A program made the translations under genes and the position numbers. Below the pieces are notes generated by a model. It worked only from the letters and a program-made list of their open reading frames with translations. It made no database searches and was not told the DNA's origin. Positions 1 through 9,118 of a stretch of DNA of 64,000 nucleotides are shown piece after piece; the stretch's first letter is position 1, and each line of letters begins with the position of its first letter. This DNA comes from Ottowia beijingensis (lineage in GTDB: Bacteria > Pseudomonadota > Gammaproteobacteria > Burkholderiales > Burkholderiaceae_C): NCBI RefSeq assembly GCF_013423955.1, contig NZ_JACCKX010000001.1, positions 3,782,001-3,846,000 of the forward strand, in the 5' to 3' direction.

Positions 1-694
1 TGGCCACCACCACGCCGCGCGCGCGGCCGTTGGTCACCGTGGTGCCCTTGAAGCCGAGGTTGACGCGATCACCCAGCGCCAGGTTGTCGCCAACCAAGGC
101 CTCGGTGCGCTTCTCGATGGTGACCGATTCGCCCGTCAGCGTAGATTCATCGACCTTGAGCTGCGCCGCCTCCAGCAGGCGCAGGTCGGCCGGTATCTGG
201 TTGCCCGCCTCCAGCAGCACGATGTCGCCGGGCACCAGCTTGCTGGCCGGCACAGGTTGCGGCTGGCCGCCCCGCAGCACCTGCGCCTGGGCCGCCGCCA
301 GCTGGCGCAGCGCGGCAATCGCCTGGTCGGCGCGGCGCGCCTGGGTGAAGCCGATCACCGCGTTGAGCACCAGGATGACGACGATGACCAGCGTGTCGAC
401 CCATTCGCCCAGCACGCCCGACACCACGGCTGCCGCCAGCAGCACGCCGATCATGAAATCCTTGAACTGATCGAGCAGCAGCGCCGGCCAGGGGCGCGCC
501 TGCTGCGTGGCCAGTTCGTTGGCGCCGTGCGCGGTCAGCCGGCGCGCGGCTTCTTCGGGGGTCAGCCCGCTGGCGGGGTCGGTGCGCTGCGCCTGCAGCA
601 CCTGGGTGCCGGTGCGCAGGTGCCAATCGGATGGGGGAGGGGGCGGATGGTTCAGTCGCTTCAGCCATCGGTGTTCATGCGGGTGAAGGCCCAT
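1..694 (-). CDS. Cation-transporting P-type ATPase, N-terminal part (partial)
   Basis: Membrane pump of the P2 (Ca2+/Mg2+-type) ATPase family; only the first ~231 residues are in the window and the gene continues past base 1. The start ATG is at 692-694 and opens with a His-rich stretch (MGLHPHEHRW). The N-terminal cation-ATPase domain follows, then a membrane pair around residues 70-115 (FMIGVLLAAAVV and TLVIVVILVLNAVIG). The actuator-domain motif DESTLTGES lies at about residues 180-188. The phosphorylation (DKTGT) and nucleotide-binding domains would lie outside the window. The transported ion cannot be assigned from this part. The uspA-like gene follows upstream on the same strand. Confidence 0.88.
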   Translation of the reverse strand, partial: MGLHPHEHRWLKRLNHPPPPPSDWHLRTGTQVLQAQRTDPASGLTPEEAARRLTAHGANELATQQARPWPALLLDQFKDFMIGVLLAAAVVSGVLGEWVDTLVIVVILVLNAVIGFTQARRADQAIAALRQLAAAQAQVLRGGQPQPVPASKLVPGDIVLLEAGNQIPADLRLLEAAQLKVDESTLTGESVTIEKRTEALVGDNLALGDRVNLGFKGTTVTNGRARGVVVA

Positions 695-769
695 TGTGCA
701 GAGCGCCCATGACAGGCTGTCTGACCTAGCCCAAGGTGCCGCCGGCCCTGTGCGGGCCAGCGCCGCGCG

Positions 770-1210
770 TCAGCGGTCCTGCGGCGGCTTCACCAGCAGC
801 ACCGGCACGGGCGACTCGTCGATCAGCTTGCGCGAGGTCGACGCGCCCTCGATCAGCCGGCGCCAGGGACCCAGCGCGCGCGAGCCCATCAGCACCATGT
901 CGCAGTGGTGCAGCTCGATCAGTTCCAGCAGCGAATTCACCGGCTCGCCGCTGGCCACGGCGGTCTCGAAGGGGACGCCGGCCTCGGTCAGCAGGCGGGC
1001 CGAGGGCGCGATCAGGTCTTCACCGGCCTCGTAGGCGGCGTTCTCGATCAGCGCCGGATCCTGCGCGGTGACGATCTCGTAGAACGTGGCCTGCTCCTGC
1101 ACGTTCACCAGCACGAAGCTGGCCTTCAGGCCTTCGCGCACCAGTTGCAACGCAAAGCGGGTTTCGTGCAGGGACAGGTCGGTACCGTCGACGGGGAGCA
1201 GGATTTTCAT
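770..1210 (-). CDS. Universal stress protein (UspA family)
   Basis: Single-domain 146-residue Usp protein starting MKILLPVDGTDLS, the standard N-terminal beta strand and Asp of the fold. The C-terminal nucleotide-loop region reads MGSRALGPWRRLIEGAST, so it keeps the G-rich signature in a slightly degenerate form; the strand VPVLLVKPP ends the fold. The start at 1208-1210 was chosen because upstream in-frame residues have no Usp character. Usp proteins are cytosolic stress-response factors that bind ATP or act as dimers. Position next to the P-type ATPase suggests, but does not prove, a joint stress role. Confidence 0.9.
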   Translation of the reverse strand: MKILLPVDGTDLSLHETRFALQLVREGLKASFVLVNVQEQATFYEIVTAQDPALIENAAYEAGEDLIAPSARLLTEAGVPFETAVASGEPVNSLLELIELHHCDMVLMGSRALGPWRRLIEGASTSRKLIDESPVPVLLVKPPQDR

Positions 1211-1277
1211 CAAATCGATCCGTTTACTATGGAAACAATAGCTGGTTGCGCAGTATATACGGCGCCAAAGCCCGTTT

Positions 1278-3276
1278 TCAGTCGGAAAATGCCGCGGGCG
1301 CCGGCCTGGTGCGGTAGAAGCGCAGCGCATGCTCGGCCGCCTCGCGTGCGCCTTGCTGCATCACGCCGCGCTTGATCTTGCCGACCACGTGCATCTCGCA
1401 CGGCTTGCAGTCGAAGCGCAGGGTGAGTTTTCCTTGCCGTTCACCAGCTGCAGCGGCTCGGCCTTCACCGTGCCCTTCACGCCGATCACGCCCTTGGCCT
1501 GCTTGGGGCACAGGCTTAAAGAGAAACGCACGCAGTGCTTGGTGATCATCAGGCTGACTTCGCCTTCTTCCTCGTGGCTTTCGTAGGCGGCGTCGATCAC
1601 CTTCACGCCGTGCTGCGCATAGAAGTCGCGCGCGGCGTGGTTGAAGACGTTGGCGAGGTACGTGAGCGAATCCTCGGGGTAGGGCGCGGGCGGCTGCACC
1701 GGCTCGGCACGCGGCAGGCGCTGCCAGGCGGCCGCGCGGGCGGCTTCGAGCGCGGCGATGGCATCGCGCCGCAGCGCGTTGGCCACGCTGGCGGGCACGA
1801 ACCAGGGGCGGGGCACATCGAGCACGATGTCGATGGGCGTGAAGATGGTTTCGCCCAGCTTGGCGAGCGATTCGCGCAGCTTGGCGTCGTTGTTTGCTTC
1901 ATCTTTGGGAGCGGCGTGCGCAAGCTGGGTCTGCGCCGAGGCCGCATTTCCATCTTCATCGGTGACGCACAGCTGCAGGCCATCGGCGGTTTCCGACAGC
2001 TTCAGCCACACGCCGATGCGCCGGTCGGCGGACTTCTTTTCCAGCGTGCGCGCCCAGTCCATGCTGCGGTTGCGGTTGATCACCGTGCCCTGGCGCAGGT
2101 CGTGCAGTTGCGCCATCGGGTCTTTGGGGAACACGCGCCAAGCGCCATCACCCAGGTCTTCCACGCGGTTGCTCTGCGCGCCGACCAGTTCCTTCTGCGC
2201 GTCCCAGTAGCACAGGCCGTCGCCGTTCGACAGCTGCAGCGCTGCATCGTCGGCCATCAGCTCGAAGAGGTCGCTGCCCACGCGGGTGACGAAGCCGATG
2301 GGCTGGCCCGGGTTCTTGGGCGTGTCGAAGGCGCCGATGTCGTCCTTCCTGCCATTGACGAAGTAGTCGGTGAACTCGCGGTTGAAGTTCTGGTTCGGGT
2401 CGGGTGTGAAGGTGAAGGTGCAGCGGCCCGAAGATGCGCGCGTCAGTTCCGGTCGCTCGTCCAGGATCTCGTCGAACAGCCGGCGGTAATGGGCGGTGAT
2501 GTTCTTCACGTAGCCCATGTCCTTGTAGCGGCCCTCGATCTTGAAGCTGCGCACGCCGGCGTCGATCAACGGCCTTAAGTTGAAGGACTGGTTGTTGTCC
2601 TTCATGCTCAGCACGTGCGCGTCGTGCGCCACGAAGCGGCCTTGCGCGTCCAGCACCTGATACGGCAGGCGGCAGGCCTGCGAGCAGTCGCCGCGGTTGG
2701 CGCTGCGGCCGGTGTGCGCATGGCTGATGTAGCACTGGCCGCTGTAGGCCACGCACAGCGCGCCGTGGATGAAGAATTCGAGCGTGCAGCGCGCCGGGTC
2801 GGTGGCGGCGCCCAATGCGTCACGGATGGCGGCGATCTCTTGCAGATCCAGTTCGCGCGCCAGCACGATCTGCGACAGGCCCGCGTCCTGCAGAAAACGC
2901 GCCTTCTCGGGCGTGCGGATGTCGGTCTGCGTGCTGGCGTGCAACTGGATGGGGGCAGGTCGAGTTGCAGCAGCCCCATGTCCTGGATGATCAGCGCGTC
3001 GGCGCCGGCTTCGTACAGCTGCCAGGCCAGTTGGCGCGCGGGCTCCAGCTCGTCGTCGCGCAGGATGGTGTTGAGCGTGACGAAGATGCGCGCGTCGAAG
3101 CGGTGCGCGTGGCGGCACAGGCGCTCGATGTCGGCCAGCGCGTTGCCCGCGCTGGCGCGCGCGCCGAAGCCGGGGCCGCCGATGTAGACGGCATCGGCAC
3201 CGTGGTTGACGGCCTCGATGCCGATGTCGGCGTCGCGCGCGGGGCTGAGCAGTTCAAGCTGGTGGGGCAGGGGCAT
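1278..3276 (-). CDS. rlhA: Peptidase U32-family 23S rRNA hydroxylation protein RlhA (two apparent frameshifts)
   Basis: About 666 residues once two indels are repaired, matching E. coli RlhA (YdcP) in length and in running similarity: LELLSPARDADIGIEA at the N-terminus, AVYIGGPGFGARA, IELHAST-like segment, RSANRGDCSQACRLPY with the conserved cysteines, and CKPCEMHVVGKIK near the C-terminus. RlhA is required for C2501 hydroxylation of 23S rRNA; the U32 family also includes the tRNA enzyme TrhP, which is shorter. The reading frame slips near 2957 (C run one base short) and near 1427 (A run one base short). Both lie inside conserved sequence, so I read them as sequencing errors rather than decay. 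Confidence 0.87.
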
Positions 3277-3310
3277 GGTGCCGATTATCGGTCAAATCGG
3301 GCTTGGGCGC

Positions 3311-3355
3311 TTGTATGGCAAGCGCGGGCTGCTATTTAATAAATAGCAATCTGGC
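3311..3355. repeat. Palindromic intergenic repeat, partial copy
   Basis: Contains the recognisable elements of the family-wide repeat (CAAGCGC near a GCTGCTATTT block), here in a shortened, diverged form upstream of rlhA. Confidence 0.5.
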
Positions 3356-3363
3356 CCGGTGCT

Positions 3364-3441
3364 CTGTGGGAGCGGGCTTGCCCGCGATGGCGGCCTCGGG
3401 TGTGGCGCAGCGCCCCATCGCGGGCAAGCCCGCTCCCACAG
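3364..3441. repeat. REP-type inverted pair (first copy)
   Basis: Two 25-27-base arms, each with CTGTGGGAGCGGGCTTGCCC, face each other around a ~24-base spacer. The arm sequence is the one I associate with Pseudomonas REP elements. A second pair lies at 48601-48677. It sits between two same-strand genes, rlhA and the AsmA-like gene. Confidence 0.85.
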
Positions 3442-3454
3442 GATGGGGCCAGAT

Positions 3455-5593
3455 TCAGCGCTGCGGGTTGCCGCCCGAGAATTCACCAGCGGCGGGCATC
3501 TGCGTGGGTGCCGCGCGCGGCGCCTCGGCCGCCGGGCTGGCGGAGGCGGGTACGTCGGGCCGGCCAGCCTGCGGCTCGCGCGTGGCCTTGGCCAGCAGCG
3601 GCGCGCAGTTTTCATCATCCTCGGCACCGGGCACGGTGATGGGCACCAGCACCAGCGCCCCCGGCGCGGCGGCCAGCGCGGCCACGGCGGCGGCGGCGCG
3701 CACGATCAGCGGGCCGGGCTTGACGCCCACGTGCGGCTTGGCGAACGGCCCGCGCACTTCCAGCGGCGTGCGCAGCGAGAAGAACTTCAGCTCGTACGCC
3801 TTCGGATCGATGTCGATGTCGAACTGCTCGCGCCGCATGTCGGCGCTGCCGGTGACCTCGATCAGCGCCTCTTCGGTGTTGACCTTCACGTTCTGCATGT
3901 AGGCCACGCCGTCGCGGATGGGCACGTCGGCGATGGCGCAGCGCAGGCGAACTTCCTTGTCCTGGCCGAACAGCTTGGTGACGATGACGCTGCCCAGGTT
4001 CAGGCCCGCCATGTCGAGCAGCAGCGAACTCATCACGCCTTCGCGCACGTACAGCCTGGCCTCGCCATTGGCGGTGGCCAGGATCTGCGCCACCGACTGG
4101 CCGCGCCCGTCGAGCGCGATGCCGCCATCCACGCTGCCCAGGCTTTTCTTCATCAGCTCGATCTTGGGGAACAGCGCCGACAGGTGCAGGCCCTGCACGT
4201 CGCCGCGCAGCGACACCTGCATGGGCTTGGCGCGCGAATTCAGCAGCACCTGCGTGGTGAAGCGGCCCTTGGCGACGCCGAAGTCGAGCGGCGCCAGCTT
4301 GAGCTGGCCATTGTCCAGCACGGCATGCACCTTCAGACTGTCCAGCGGCACGGCCTCGGGGCGCTCGATGCGCTGGCCGGCGTATTCGAGGTCCAGGTCC
4401 ATCCTGGCCCAGCGCGAAGTGTCGAAGGGGTCGTCGGGCAGCACCTTGCCGGGGCGCGGCTTCTTGTCGGGTTTGTTCGATTGGGCGCCGACCACCGGGC
4501 CCAGATCAGCCAGGCGAAGTAGTTTCGACTGCATCTTGCCCTTGAGCTGCGGGCGCGGCTGGCCCGAGGTGTAGGTCACGCTGCCGGCCAAGTCGCTCTT
4601 GCCGACCGTGCCGCTGAAGTCGTTGTAGGCCCACACGGCGCGCTCGGGCTCCAGCGTGCCGATCAGGTGCCCCTGGGTCTGGAACGGCGGCGTATCGGGC
4701 AGCACGATGCCGGTGAGGTCGAACAGGTCCGCCAGGCTGCCGCCCTTGAGCGTGACCTGGAAGTCCACGCCCGACAGATCGCGCGGGTTGGCGATGCTGC
4801 CCTCGGCCGTGGCGCCCAGGCGGCCGGCGCGGGCGTCGAGCTTGAGCGGGTAGTCGAGCTGTTCCTCGCGCAGCGACAGCAGCCCGCCCGCCTTGCCGCT
4901 GCCGCGCACTTCGGCCTTGTCGTGCCAGCCCGAGAACTCGAAGCCGATGCGGTAGCGGCCGTCCTCGGTCTGGTCGGCGGGCAGGGTGTCGACGGTGCTG
5001 GCGATGCTGAGCTTGCGCACCGTGTCGTCGTAGCCGAGCTGGCCCTTGGCCAGGAACAGGCGGCCCAGGCTGACGCGCCAGCGCTTGGCCGGGTCGGCGT
5101 TGGGGTCGCGGTGGAAGTCGATGGTCCAGTTGTTGTCGCCCTGGGCTTCGGAGGCGCGCTCCATCCGCACGTCGGGCTCGGTCAGGGCCACGCTGCGGAT
5201 GTCGATGCGGCGCGCCAGCAGCGGCAGCAGGGCGATGTCGGCCGAGGCGCGGGCGATCTGCGCGAAGTGCGGGCCCTTGGCGGCAAAGCCGGGCGGGTTG
5301 CCGATGAGCACATCGTCGGCGTGCACGATCGGCGTGGGGATCCAGCGGCGCCAGCCGCTCTCCATCTGCTGCGGCCATTGCCAGTCGATGTCGAGCGGGC
5401 CGCGGATGGCGAACTCGCGGCCGATGGCCTGGCTGACCTTTTCCGACACCCAGTCGCGCGAGCGGTTCCAGTCGTTCCAGGTCAGCCACGCCAGCCCGGC
5501 GGCCAGCACCAGCAGCAGCGCGGCCAGCCCGCCCAGCACCCAGCGCAGGGCCGAAGGGCGGGCGGTGGCGGCTTGCGTGGGCGAGGAGGTCAT
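3455..5593 (-). CDS. AsmA family protein
   Basis: A 712-residue envelope protein. One N-terminal membrane segment (about residues 17-38, WVLGGLAALLLVLAAGLAWL) is followed by the AsmA N-terminal motif region (IGREFAIRGPLDIDW) and a long beta-rich body. The C-terminal AsmA_2-like region includes SLRGDVQGLHLSALFP and DGRGQSVAQILATANG. AsmA-like proteins are thought to form bridge-like structures that move phospholipid between the membranes; the specific cargo here is unknown. The C-terminal tail is Ala/Pro-rich and low complexity. The stop lies just beyond the REP pair. The DUF1624 gene upstream is divergent, with 171 bases between them. Confidence 0.85.
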   Translation of the reverse strand: MTSSPTQAATARPSALRWVLGGLAALLLVLAAGLAWLTWNDWNRSRDWVSEKVSQAIGREFAIRGPLDIDWQWPQQMESGWRRWIPTPIVHADDVLIGNPPGFAAKGPHFAQIARASADIALLPLLARRIDIRSVALTEPDVRMERASEAQGDNNWTIDFHRDPNADPAKRWRVSLGRLFLAKGQLGYDDTVRKLSIASTVDTLPADQTEDGRYRIGFEFSGWHDKAEVRGSGKAGGLLSLREEQLDYPLKLDARAGRLGATAEGSIANPRDLSGVDFQVTLKGGSLADLFDLTGIVLPDTPPFQTQGHLIGTLEPERAVWAYNDFSGTVGKSDLAGSVTYTSGQPRPQLKGKMQSKLLRLADLGPVVGAQSNKPDKKPRPGKVLPDDPFDTSRWARMDLDLEYAGQRIERPEAVPLDSLKVHAVLDNGQLKLAPLDFGVAKGRFTTQVLLNSRAKPMQVSLRGDVQGLHLSALFPKIELMKKSLGSVDGGIALDGRGQSVAQILATANGEARLYVREGVMSSLLLDMAGLNLGSVIVTKLFGQDKEVRLRCAIADVPIRDGVAYMQNVKVNTEEALIEVTGSADMRREQFDIDIDPKAYELKFFSLRTPLEVRGPFAKPHVGVKPGPLIVRAAAAVAALAAAPGALVLVPITVPGAEDDENCAPLLAKATREPQAGRPDVPASASPAAEAPRAAPTQMPAAGEFSGGNPQR

Positions 5594-5764
5594 CGGATGT
5601 CTGCGAAGTCGGCCGGGCCGACGGGTGGGCGGCCCCGCTTTCGGGCCGCGTTCGCATTCATGCTAGCCACGCCGGCGGCGCCTGTGTGGCTAAGATCGCC
5701 GCTTTCGCCATCCTCCTACACCGCCTTGCGCCGGCGCCCGGCGCGGCGCGAATGCTTGTCCGAC

Positions 5765-6520
5765 ATGGCCGCCACCCAGCCCCGCTTCGACGCCATCGAC
5801 GCCCTGCGCGGCGCGGCCATGCTGTGGATGACGGCCTACCACTTCGCGTTCGACCTCAACCACTTCGGTCACATCCGGCAGAACTTCTACGAAGACCCGG
5901 TGTGGACCTGGCAGCGCACCGGCATCGTCAGCCTGTTTCTGCTGTGTGCCGGCATGGGGCAGGTGGTGGCGGTGCAGCGGGGCCAGAGCTGGCCGCGCTT
6001 TGCGCGTCGCTGGGTGCAGGTGGCGGGGTGCGCGGCGCTGGTGTCGCTGGGGTCGCTGTGGATGTTTCCGCGCAGCTGGATCAGCTTTGGCGTGCTGCAC
6101 GGCATGGCGGTGATGCTGGTCGTCACGCGCTGGGCGCTGGTGCGCGGCTGGCTGCGCGGCGCCGTGCCCTGGCTGGCGGGCGCGGCGCTGATCGCGGCGG
6201 CGCCGCTGCTGGGAGCAGCGCTGCGCACGCAGGCGCCAGCGGCAATGGCGGCGGCCTTCGACAGCCGCTGGCTCAACTGGCTGGGCGTGGTCACCCTGAA
6301 GCCGCCCACCGAGGACTGGGTGCCGCTGCTGCCCTGGCTGGGCGTGATGTGGCTGGGCGTGGGCCTGATGCAATGGCCCACGGGACGCGGCTGGCTGGCG
6401 CGCCCGCCCGGCGCCGTAGGCCGCGCGCTGGCGCCGCTGGGGCGCTGGAGCCTGAGCTACTACATGCTGCACCAGCCGGTGCTGATCGGCGCGCTGATGG
6501 CCTGGGCGGCGCTGCGTTGA
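5765..6520 (+). CDS. DUF1624 heparan-alpha-glucosaminide N-acetyltransferase-like membrane protein
   Basis: A 251-residue multi-pass protein. The N-terminus RFDAIDALRGAAMLWM plus TAYHFAFDLNHFG is the DUF1624 signature, followed by about seven hydrophobic helices and the terminal SLSYYMLHQPVLIGALM helix. The family is related to heparan-alpha-glucosaminide acetyltransferase and other membrane acyltransferases; the substrate in bacteria is not known. The start at 5765 is the first ATG in the frame that gives the family N-terminus. The 171 bases shared with the divergent AsmA gene hold no motif I can name. Confidence 0.8.
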   Translation: MAATQPRFDAIDALRGAAMLWMTAYHFAFDLNHFGHIRQNFYEDPVWTWQRTGIVSLFLLCAGMGQVVAVQRGQSWPRFARRWVQVAGCAALVSLGSLWMFPRSWISFGVLHGMAVMLVVTRWALVRGWLRGAVPWLAGAALIAAAPLLGAALRTQAPAAMAAAFDSRWLNWLGVVTLKPPTEDWVPLLPWLGVMWLGVGLMQWPTGRGWLARPPGAVGRALAPLGRWSLSYYMLHQPVLIGALMAWAALR

Positions 6521-6522
6521 GT

Positions 6523-6640
6523 TTGGCAAGCCCCAAATCAGGCGATAGCCATTTGGTGCGGGATAGCGGTTAAGAAAAAGGAGCTGCTGGCGCCCAGTGG
6601 ATGGGCGCTGAATCCTTGTTTGATAGACCAAAAAATTTGA
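6523..6640. repeat. Palindromic intergenic repeat, diverged/double copy
   Basis: A run of diverged pieces of the family repeat: GCGATAGCCATTTGG, then GGAGCTGCTGGCGCCC and a facing GGGCGCTGAAT, then TTTGATAGACC. It fills the first part of the 345-base gap between the DUF1624 gene and the convergent ppiC gene. Confidence 0.6.
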
Positions 6641-6692
6641 AAGGTCCCTCCCCCGGTTGGCCTGCGGACTGATGCGGTGGGCTTTCAAGGCC

Positions 6693-6782
6693 ATGACAAA
6701 TGACCGCGGCTGGCGCCGCATGACAAATGACAAAGGCGCCATCTGTCATTGAAGCGCAGCGAAGTCATTGGTCATTTGTCAT
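6693..6782. repeat. Cluster of ATGACAAATGAC direct and inverted repeats
   Basis: The 12-mer ATGACAAATGAC occurs at about 6693 and 6720, and its complement GTCATTTGTCAT at about 6770, with a further GTCATTGGTCATT. The arms could fold into a long hairpin downstream of the DUF1624 gene. Its role is unknown. Confidence 0.7.
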
Positions 6783-6807
6783 TCTTGAACCCGACCGCGC
6801 GCCCATG

Positions 6808-6842
6808 AAAAAGCGGGCAGCCCCGTGAGAGGGACTGCCCGC
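6808..6842 (-). terminator. Rho-independent terminator of ppiC-like gene
   Basis: On the minus strand an 8-base GCGGGCAG arm pairs with CTGCCCGC. Three further C-G pairs and a T-G wobble extend the stem to 12 bases around a short loop, followed directly by TTTTT. It lies 24 bases after the ppiC-like stop codon. Confidence 0.85.
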
Positions 6843-6865
6843 CGAGGCGGTGGCGCCGGCCTGGC

Positions 6866-7684
6866 TTATTCGACCTTGGCCTTGGCGCGCAGGTCTTCCT
6901 GGAACTTCACCAGCTTCTGCTGCTGCAGCTGCTGCACGATCTGCGGCTTGACCTGCTCGAAGCTGGGCAGCTCGGGCGCCTTGGCGTCGCGCACGTCGTC
7001 GACGCGGATGATGTGGTAGCCGAACTGCGACTTCACCGGCGCGTCGCTCAGCTGGCCCTTGTTCAGCTTCTTCAGTGCGTCAGCGAACTCGGGCACGTAG
7101 CCGGAGGGGTTGGCCCAGCCCAGGTCGCCGCCCTGGGCGCCGGAGCCGGGATCCTTCGACTGCTTCTTGGCGATGTCCTCGAACTTGCCGCCCTTCTTGA
7201 GCTGGGCAATGATGGCCTTGGCCTCGTCTTCCTTCTCGACCAGGATGTGGCGGGCCTTGTACTCCTTGGCGCCGGCGGCCGGCGCCTGGCTGCCGACCAC
7301 GCGGTCGTACTCGGCCTTGGCTTCCTCGTCGGTGACCTTGTTCTTGGCCTGGTAGTCGGCGAACAGCTCGTTGATCAGCACGCTCTGGCGCGCCAGTTCC
7401 ATCTTGGCGCGGAAGTCGGGCGAGGCCTCCAGGCCGCGGCGCTGTGCCTCCTGCATGAAGATTTCGCGCGCGATCACTTCCTCGCGCAGCTGCTTGTCCA
7501 CCTCGGGCGGCACGGGCTGGCCGGTGCGGGCGGCCTGGGCCTTGATCTGCTCGGCCAGCGCGTCCAGGCGCGCCTTGGGCACCGGTTTGCCGTTGACGAT
7601 GGCGATGTTCTGCGCCATGGCGGGCAGCGCCAGGGTGCCGGCCAACATTGCCGCGGCGGTGGCGGCCAGAAGCTGTTTTTTCAT
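6866..7684 (-). CDS. PpiC-type periplasmic peptidyl-prolyl isomerase / foldase
   Basis: A 272-residue exported protein with a cleavable signal peptide (MKKQLLAATAAAMLAGTLAL, cleavage likely after PAMA). An N-terminal SurA-like helical region precedes the parvulin domain: ARHILVEKEDEAKAIIAQL, SKDPGSGAQGGDLGW, and SQFGYHIIRVDD. Parvulin-type PPIases isomerise X-Pro bonds in envelope proteins. The start at 7684 is set by the signal peptide; the frame is open further upstream only because the bolA gene shifts into it. A strong terminator follows. The gene ends a minus-strand run with bolA, yciB, msrB and selO. Confidence 0.92.
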   Translation of the reverse strand: MKKQLLAATAAAMLAGTLALPAMAQNIAIVNGKPVPKARLDALAEQIKAQAARTGQPVPPEVDKQLREEVIAREIFMQEAQRRGLEASPDFRAKMELARQSVLINELFADYQAKNKVTDEEAKAEYDRVVGSQAPAAGAKEYKARHILVEKEDEAKAIIAQLKKGGKFEDIAKKQSKDPGSGAQGGDLGWANPSGYVPEFADALKKLNKGQLSDAPVKSQFGYHIIRVDDVRDAKAPELPSFEQVKPQIVQQLQQQKLVKFQEDLRAKAKVE

Positions 7685-7772
7685 GATGTCTGACAAAGGA
7701 AAAGCCCGTGAAAGGGCCGGGATGAAAAGCGCGTGAAGGCGGTTTGGAGCCGGGCAGGGCCGGCCAGGTTCA

Positions 7773-8038
7773 TCAGCGGGTTTCGATGGCGAGGGCGTGC
7801 ACGCCGTCATCGTCGATGAATTTTGCAGCGCATCATATACGAGGCGGTGCCGCGCCACGCGGGGTTGGCCTTCGAACAATGGTGACGAAATGCGCACCCG
7901 GAAATGGGTGCCGAAGCCGGTGCCGTTGGCACCGGCGTGGCCGGCGTGCTGCCAGCTTTCGTCCAGCACTTCGAGCTCGGTGGGTTGCAGCTGCTGGCGC
8001 AGGTGTTCGGCCATGCGGTCGGCCAGGGCGGTGCTCAT
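7773..8038 (-). CDS. bolA: BolA family protein (apparent frameshift)
   Basis: About 88 residues after repair. It starts [17 protein letters not shown] and carries the BolA core ([20 protein letters not shown], then HRLVYDAL). The expected C-terminus ([16 protein letters not shown]) appears in the next frame because an A run near 7815 is one base short. BolA proteins partner monothiol glutaredoxins in iron-sulfur handling and affect envelope morphology. Its ATG overlaps the yciB stop (ATGA), indicating translational coupling. The break is in conserved sequence and probably a read error. Confidence 0.83.
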
Positions 8039-8594
8039 GTGGAACCTCCGGGGGCAGTTCGGCGCCGGGTTCGTCCTTCAGGTGGCGCGCCACGTACAGG
8101 CCCTGGCCGATGATGAAGGCGACCGGGAACACGTAGCCCCACAGCTTGAAGTTGGCCCAGGCGTCGGTGCTGAAGTAGGCCGCCACGTAACCGTTGATGG
8201 CGGCCATGAACAGGCAGTAACCGATCCAGGCGATGGTGAGCCGGTGCCACACGCCGTCGGGCAGGCTGAGCTGGCTGCCCAGCATCATCTTCAGGAAGTT
8301 CCTGTGGAACACCCACAGCGCCACGGCCAGCGCGACAGCCATGGCCACGTAGAGCACGGTGGGCTTCCACTTGATGAAGCGCTCGTCCTGCAGGAACAGG
8401 GTGAGTGCGCCAAACACCAGGATCAGGGCCAGCGTGGCCTTGTGCATGGTGGTCAGCTTCTTGTCGATGACATAGATGATGCCCATCTGCACCACGGTGG
8501 CGGCCATCAGCACGGCGGTGCCGACGTAGATGCCGTACAGCTTGTAGGCACCGAAGAACAGCAGGATGGGCAGGAAGTCGAGCAATAGCTTCAT
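8035..8594 (-). CDS. yciB: Inner-membrane-spanning septation protein YciB (apparent frameshift at C-terminus)
   Basis: Starts [20 protein letters not shown], the standard YciB/IspZ N-terminus, with about five membrane segments including [19 protein letters not shown]. The uncorrected frame runs on into bolA. If the C run near 8055 is one base short, the protein ends ELPPGGST at a TGA overlapping the bolA ATG, giving ~186 residues, the normal family size. YciB acts in cell-envelope integrity and septation. Its own ATG overlaps the msrB stop (ATGA). Confidence 0.85.
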
Positions 8595-9118
8595 GGCGGG
8601 GAGTGTATGCGGGGTCGAATGGCCGCGAAGCAGGCCACGCGGGAACGCCGTCGCTGGGGTTTCCCGGCCACCAGCGTTGTCCCCTCAGGGGGAAGGCGCC
8701 GAAGGCGACTCAGGGGAGCCTGGAACTCCAGCGAAGCGGAGTTCATGCAGTAGCGCAGGCCGGTGGGCGCGGGGCCGTCGGGGAACACGTGGCCCAGGTG
8801 TGCGCCGCAGTTGGCGCACACGGTCTCGACGCGCACCATGCCGTGGCTCAAGTCGCGCCGCTCCTCGATGGCACCAGGAATCGCCAGCGAGAAGCTCGGC
8901 CAGCCGCAGCCGGCGTCGAACTTGGTGCCGGATTCGAACAGCTTGCTGCCGCAGCAGATGCAGTGGTAGCTGCCGTCGGCCCAGTGCTGTTCGTACTTGC
9001 CGGTGTAGGGGCGCTCGGTGGCGGCCTGGCGGGTGACCTGGTAGGCCACCGGCTCGGCCCCTTTTTCAGCCAGCAGGGCGCGCCATTCGTCGTCGGTTTT
9101 CTGGATCGGGTGGGTCAT
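8591..9118 (-). CDS. msrB: Peptide-methionine (R)-S-oxide reductase MsrB with repeat-derived tail
   Basis: Reduces methionine-R-sulfoxide in proteins. The zinc site cysteines (CICCGSK and [12 protein letters not shown]), substrate residues (GCGWPSF) and catalytic motif ([13 protein letters not shown]) are intact. The start [12 protein letters not shown] at 9118 overlaps the selO stop (ATGA after frame repair). After LEF the family normally ends, but here ~40 Arg/Pro-rich residues follow, encoded in part by the palindromic element at 8681-8716. The final TGA overlaps the yciB ATG. The tail looks acquired and is unlikely to be needed for catalysis. Confidence 0.9.
   Translation of the reverse strand: MTHPIQKTDDEWRALLAEKGAEPVAYQVTRQAATERPYTGKYEQHWADGSYHCICCGSKLFESGTKFDAGCGWPSFSLAIPGAIEERRDLSHGMVRVETVCANCGAHLGHVFPDGPAPTGLRYCMNSASLEFQAPLSRLRRLPPEGTTLVAGKPQRRRSRVACFAAIRPRIHSPP
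8681..8716. repeat. CCCCTCAGGGGG-type palindrome inside msrB 3' end
   Basis: CCCCTCAGGGGG, a short GC spacer with GGCGCC, then CTCAGGGG: imperfect palindromes typical of intergenic repeats. Here they lie in the coding frame and supply residues of the unusual MsrB tail. Confidence 0.6.

Noticed and set aside
1535-2578. Long plus-strand open frame opposite rlhA (347 codons)
   Set aside because: It is antisense to a clear rlhA sequence, is His/Gln/Arg-rich as expected of a GC-rich shadow frame, and resembles no family.
4667-5764. Long plus-strand open frame opposite the AsmA gene, continuous with the DUF1624 gene
   Set aside because: The part before 5765 mirrors the AsmA coding strand; only the DUF1624 portion has protein-like helices.
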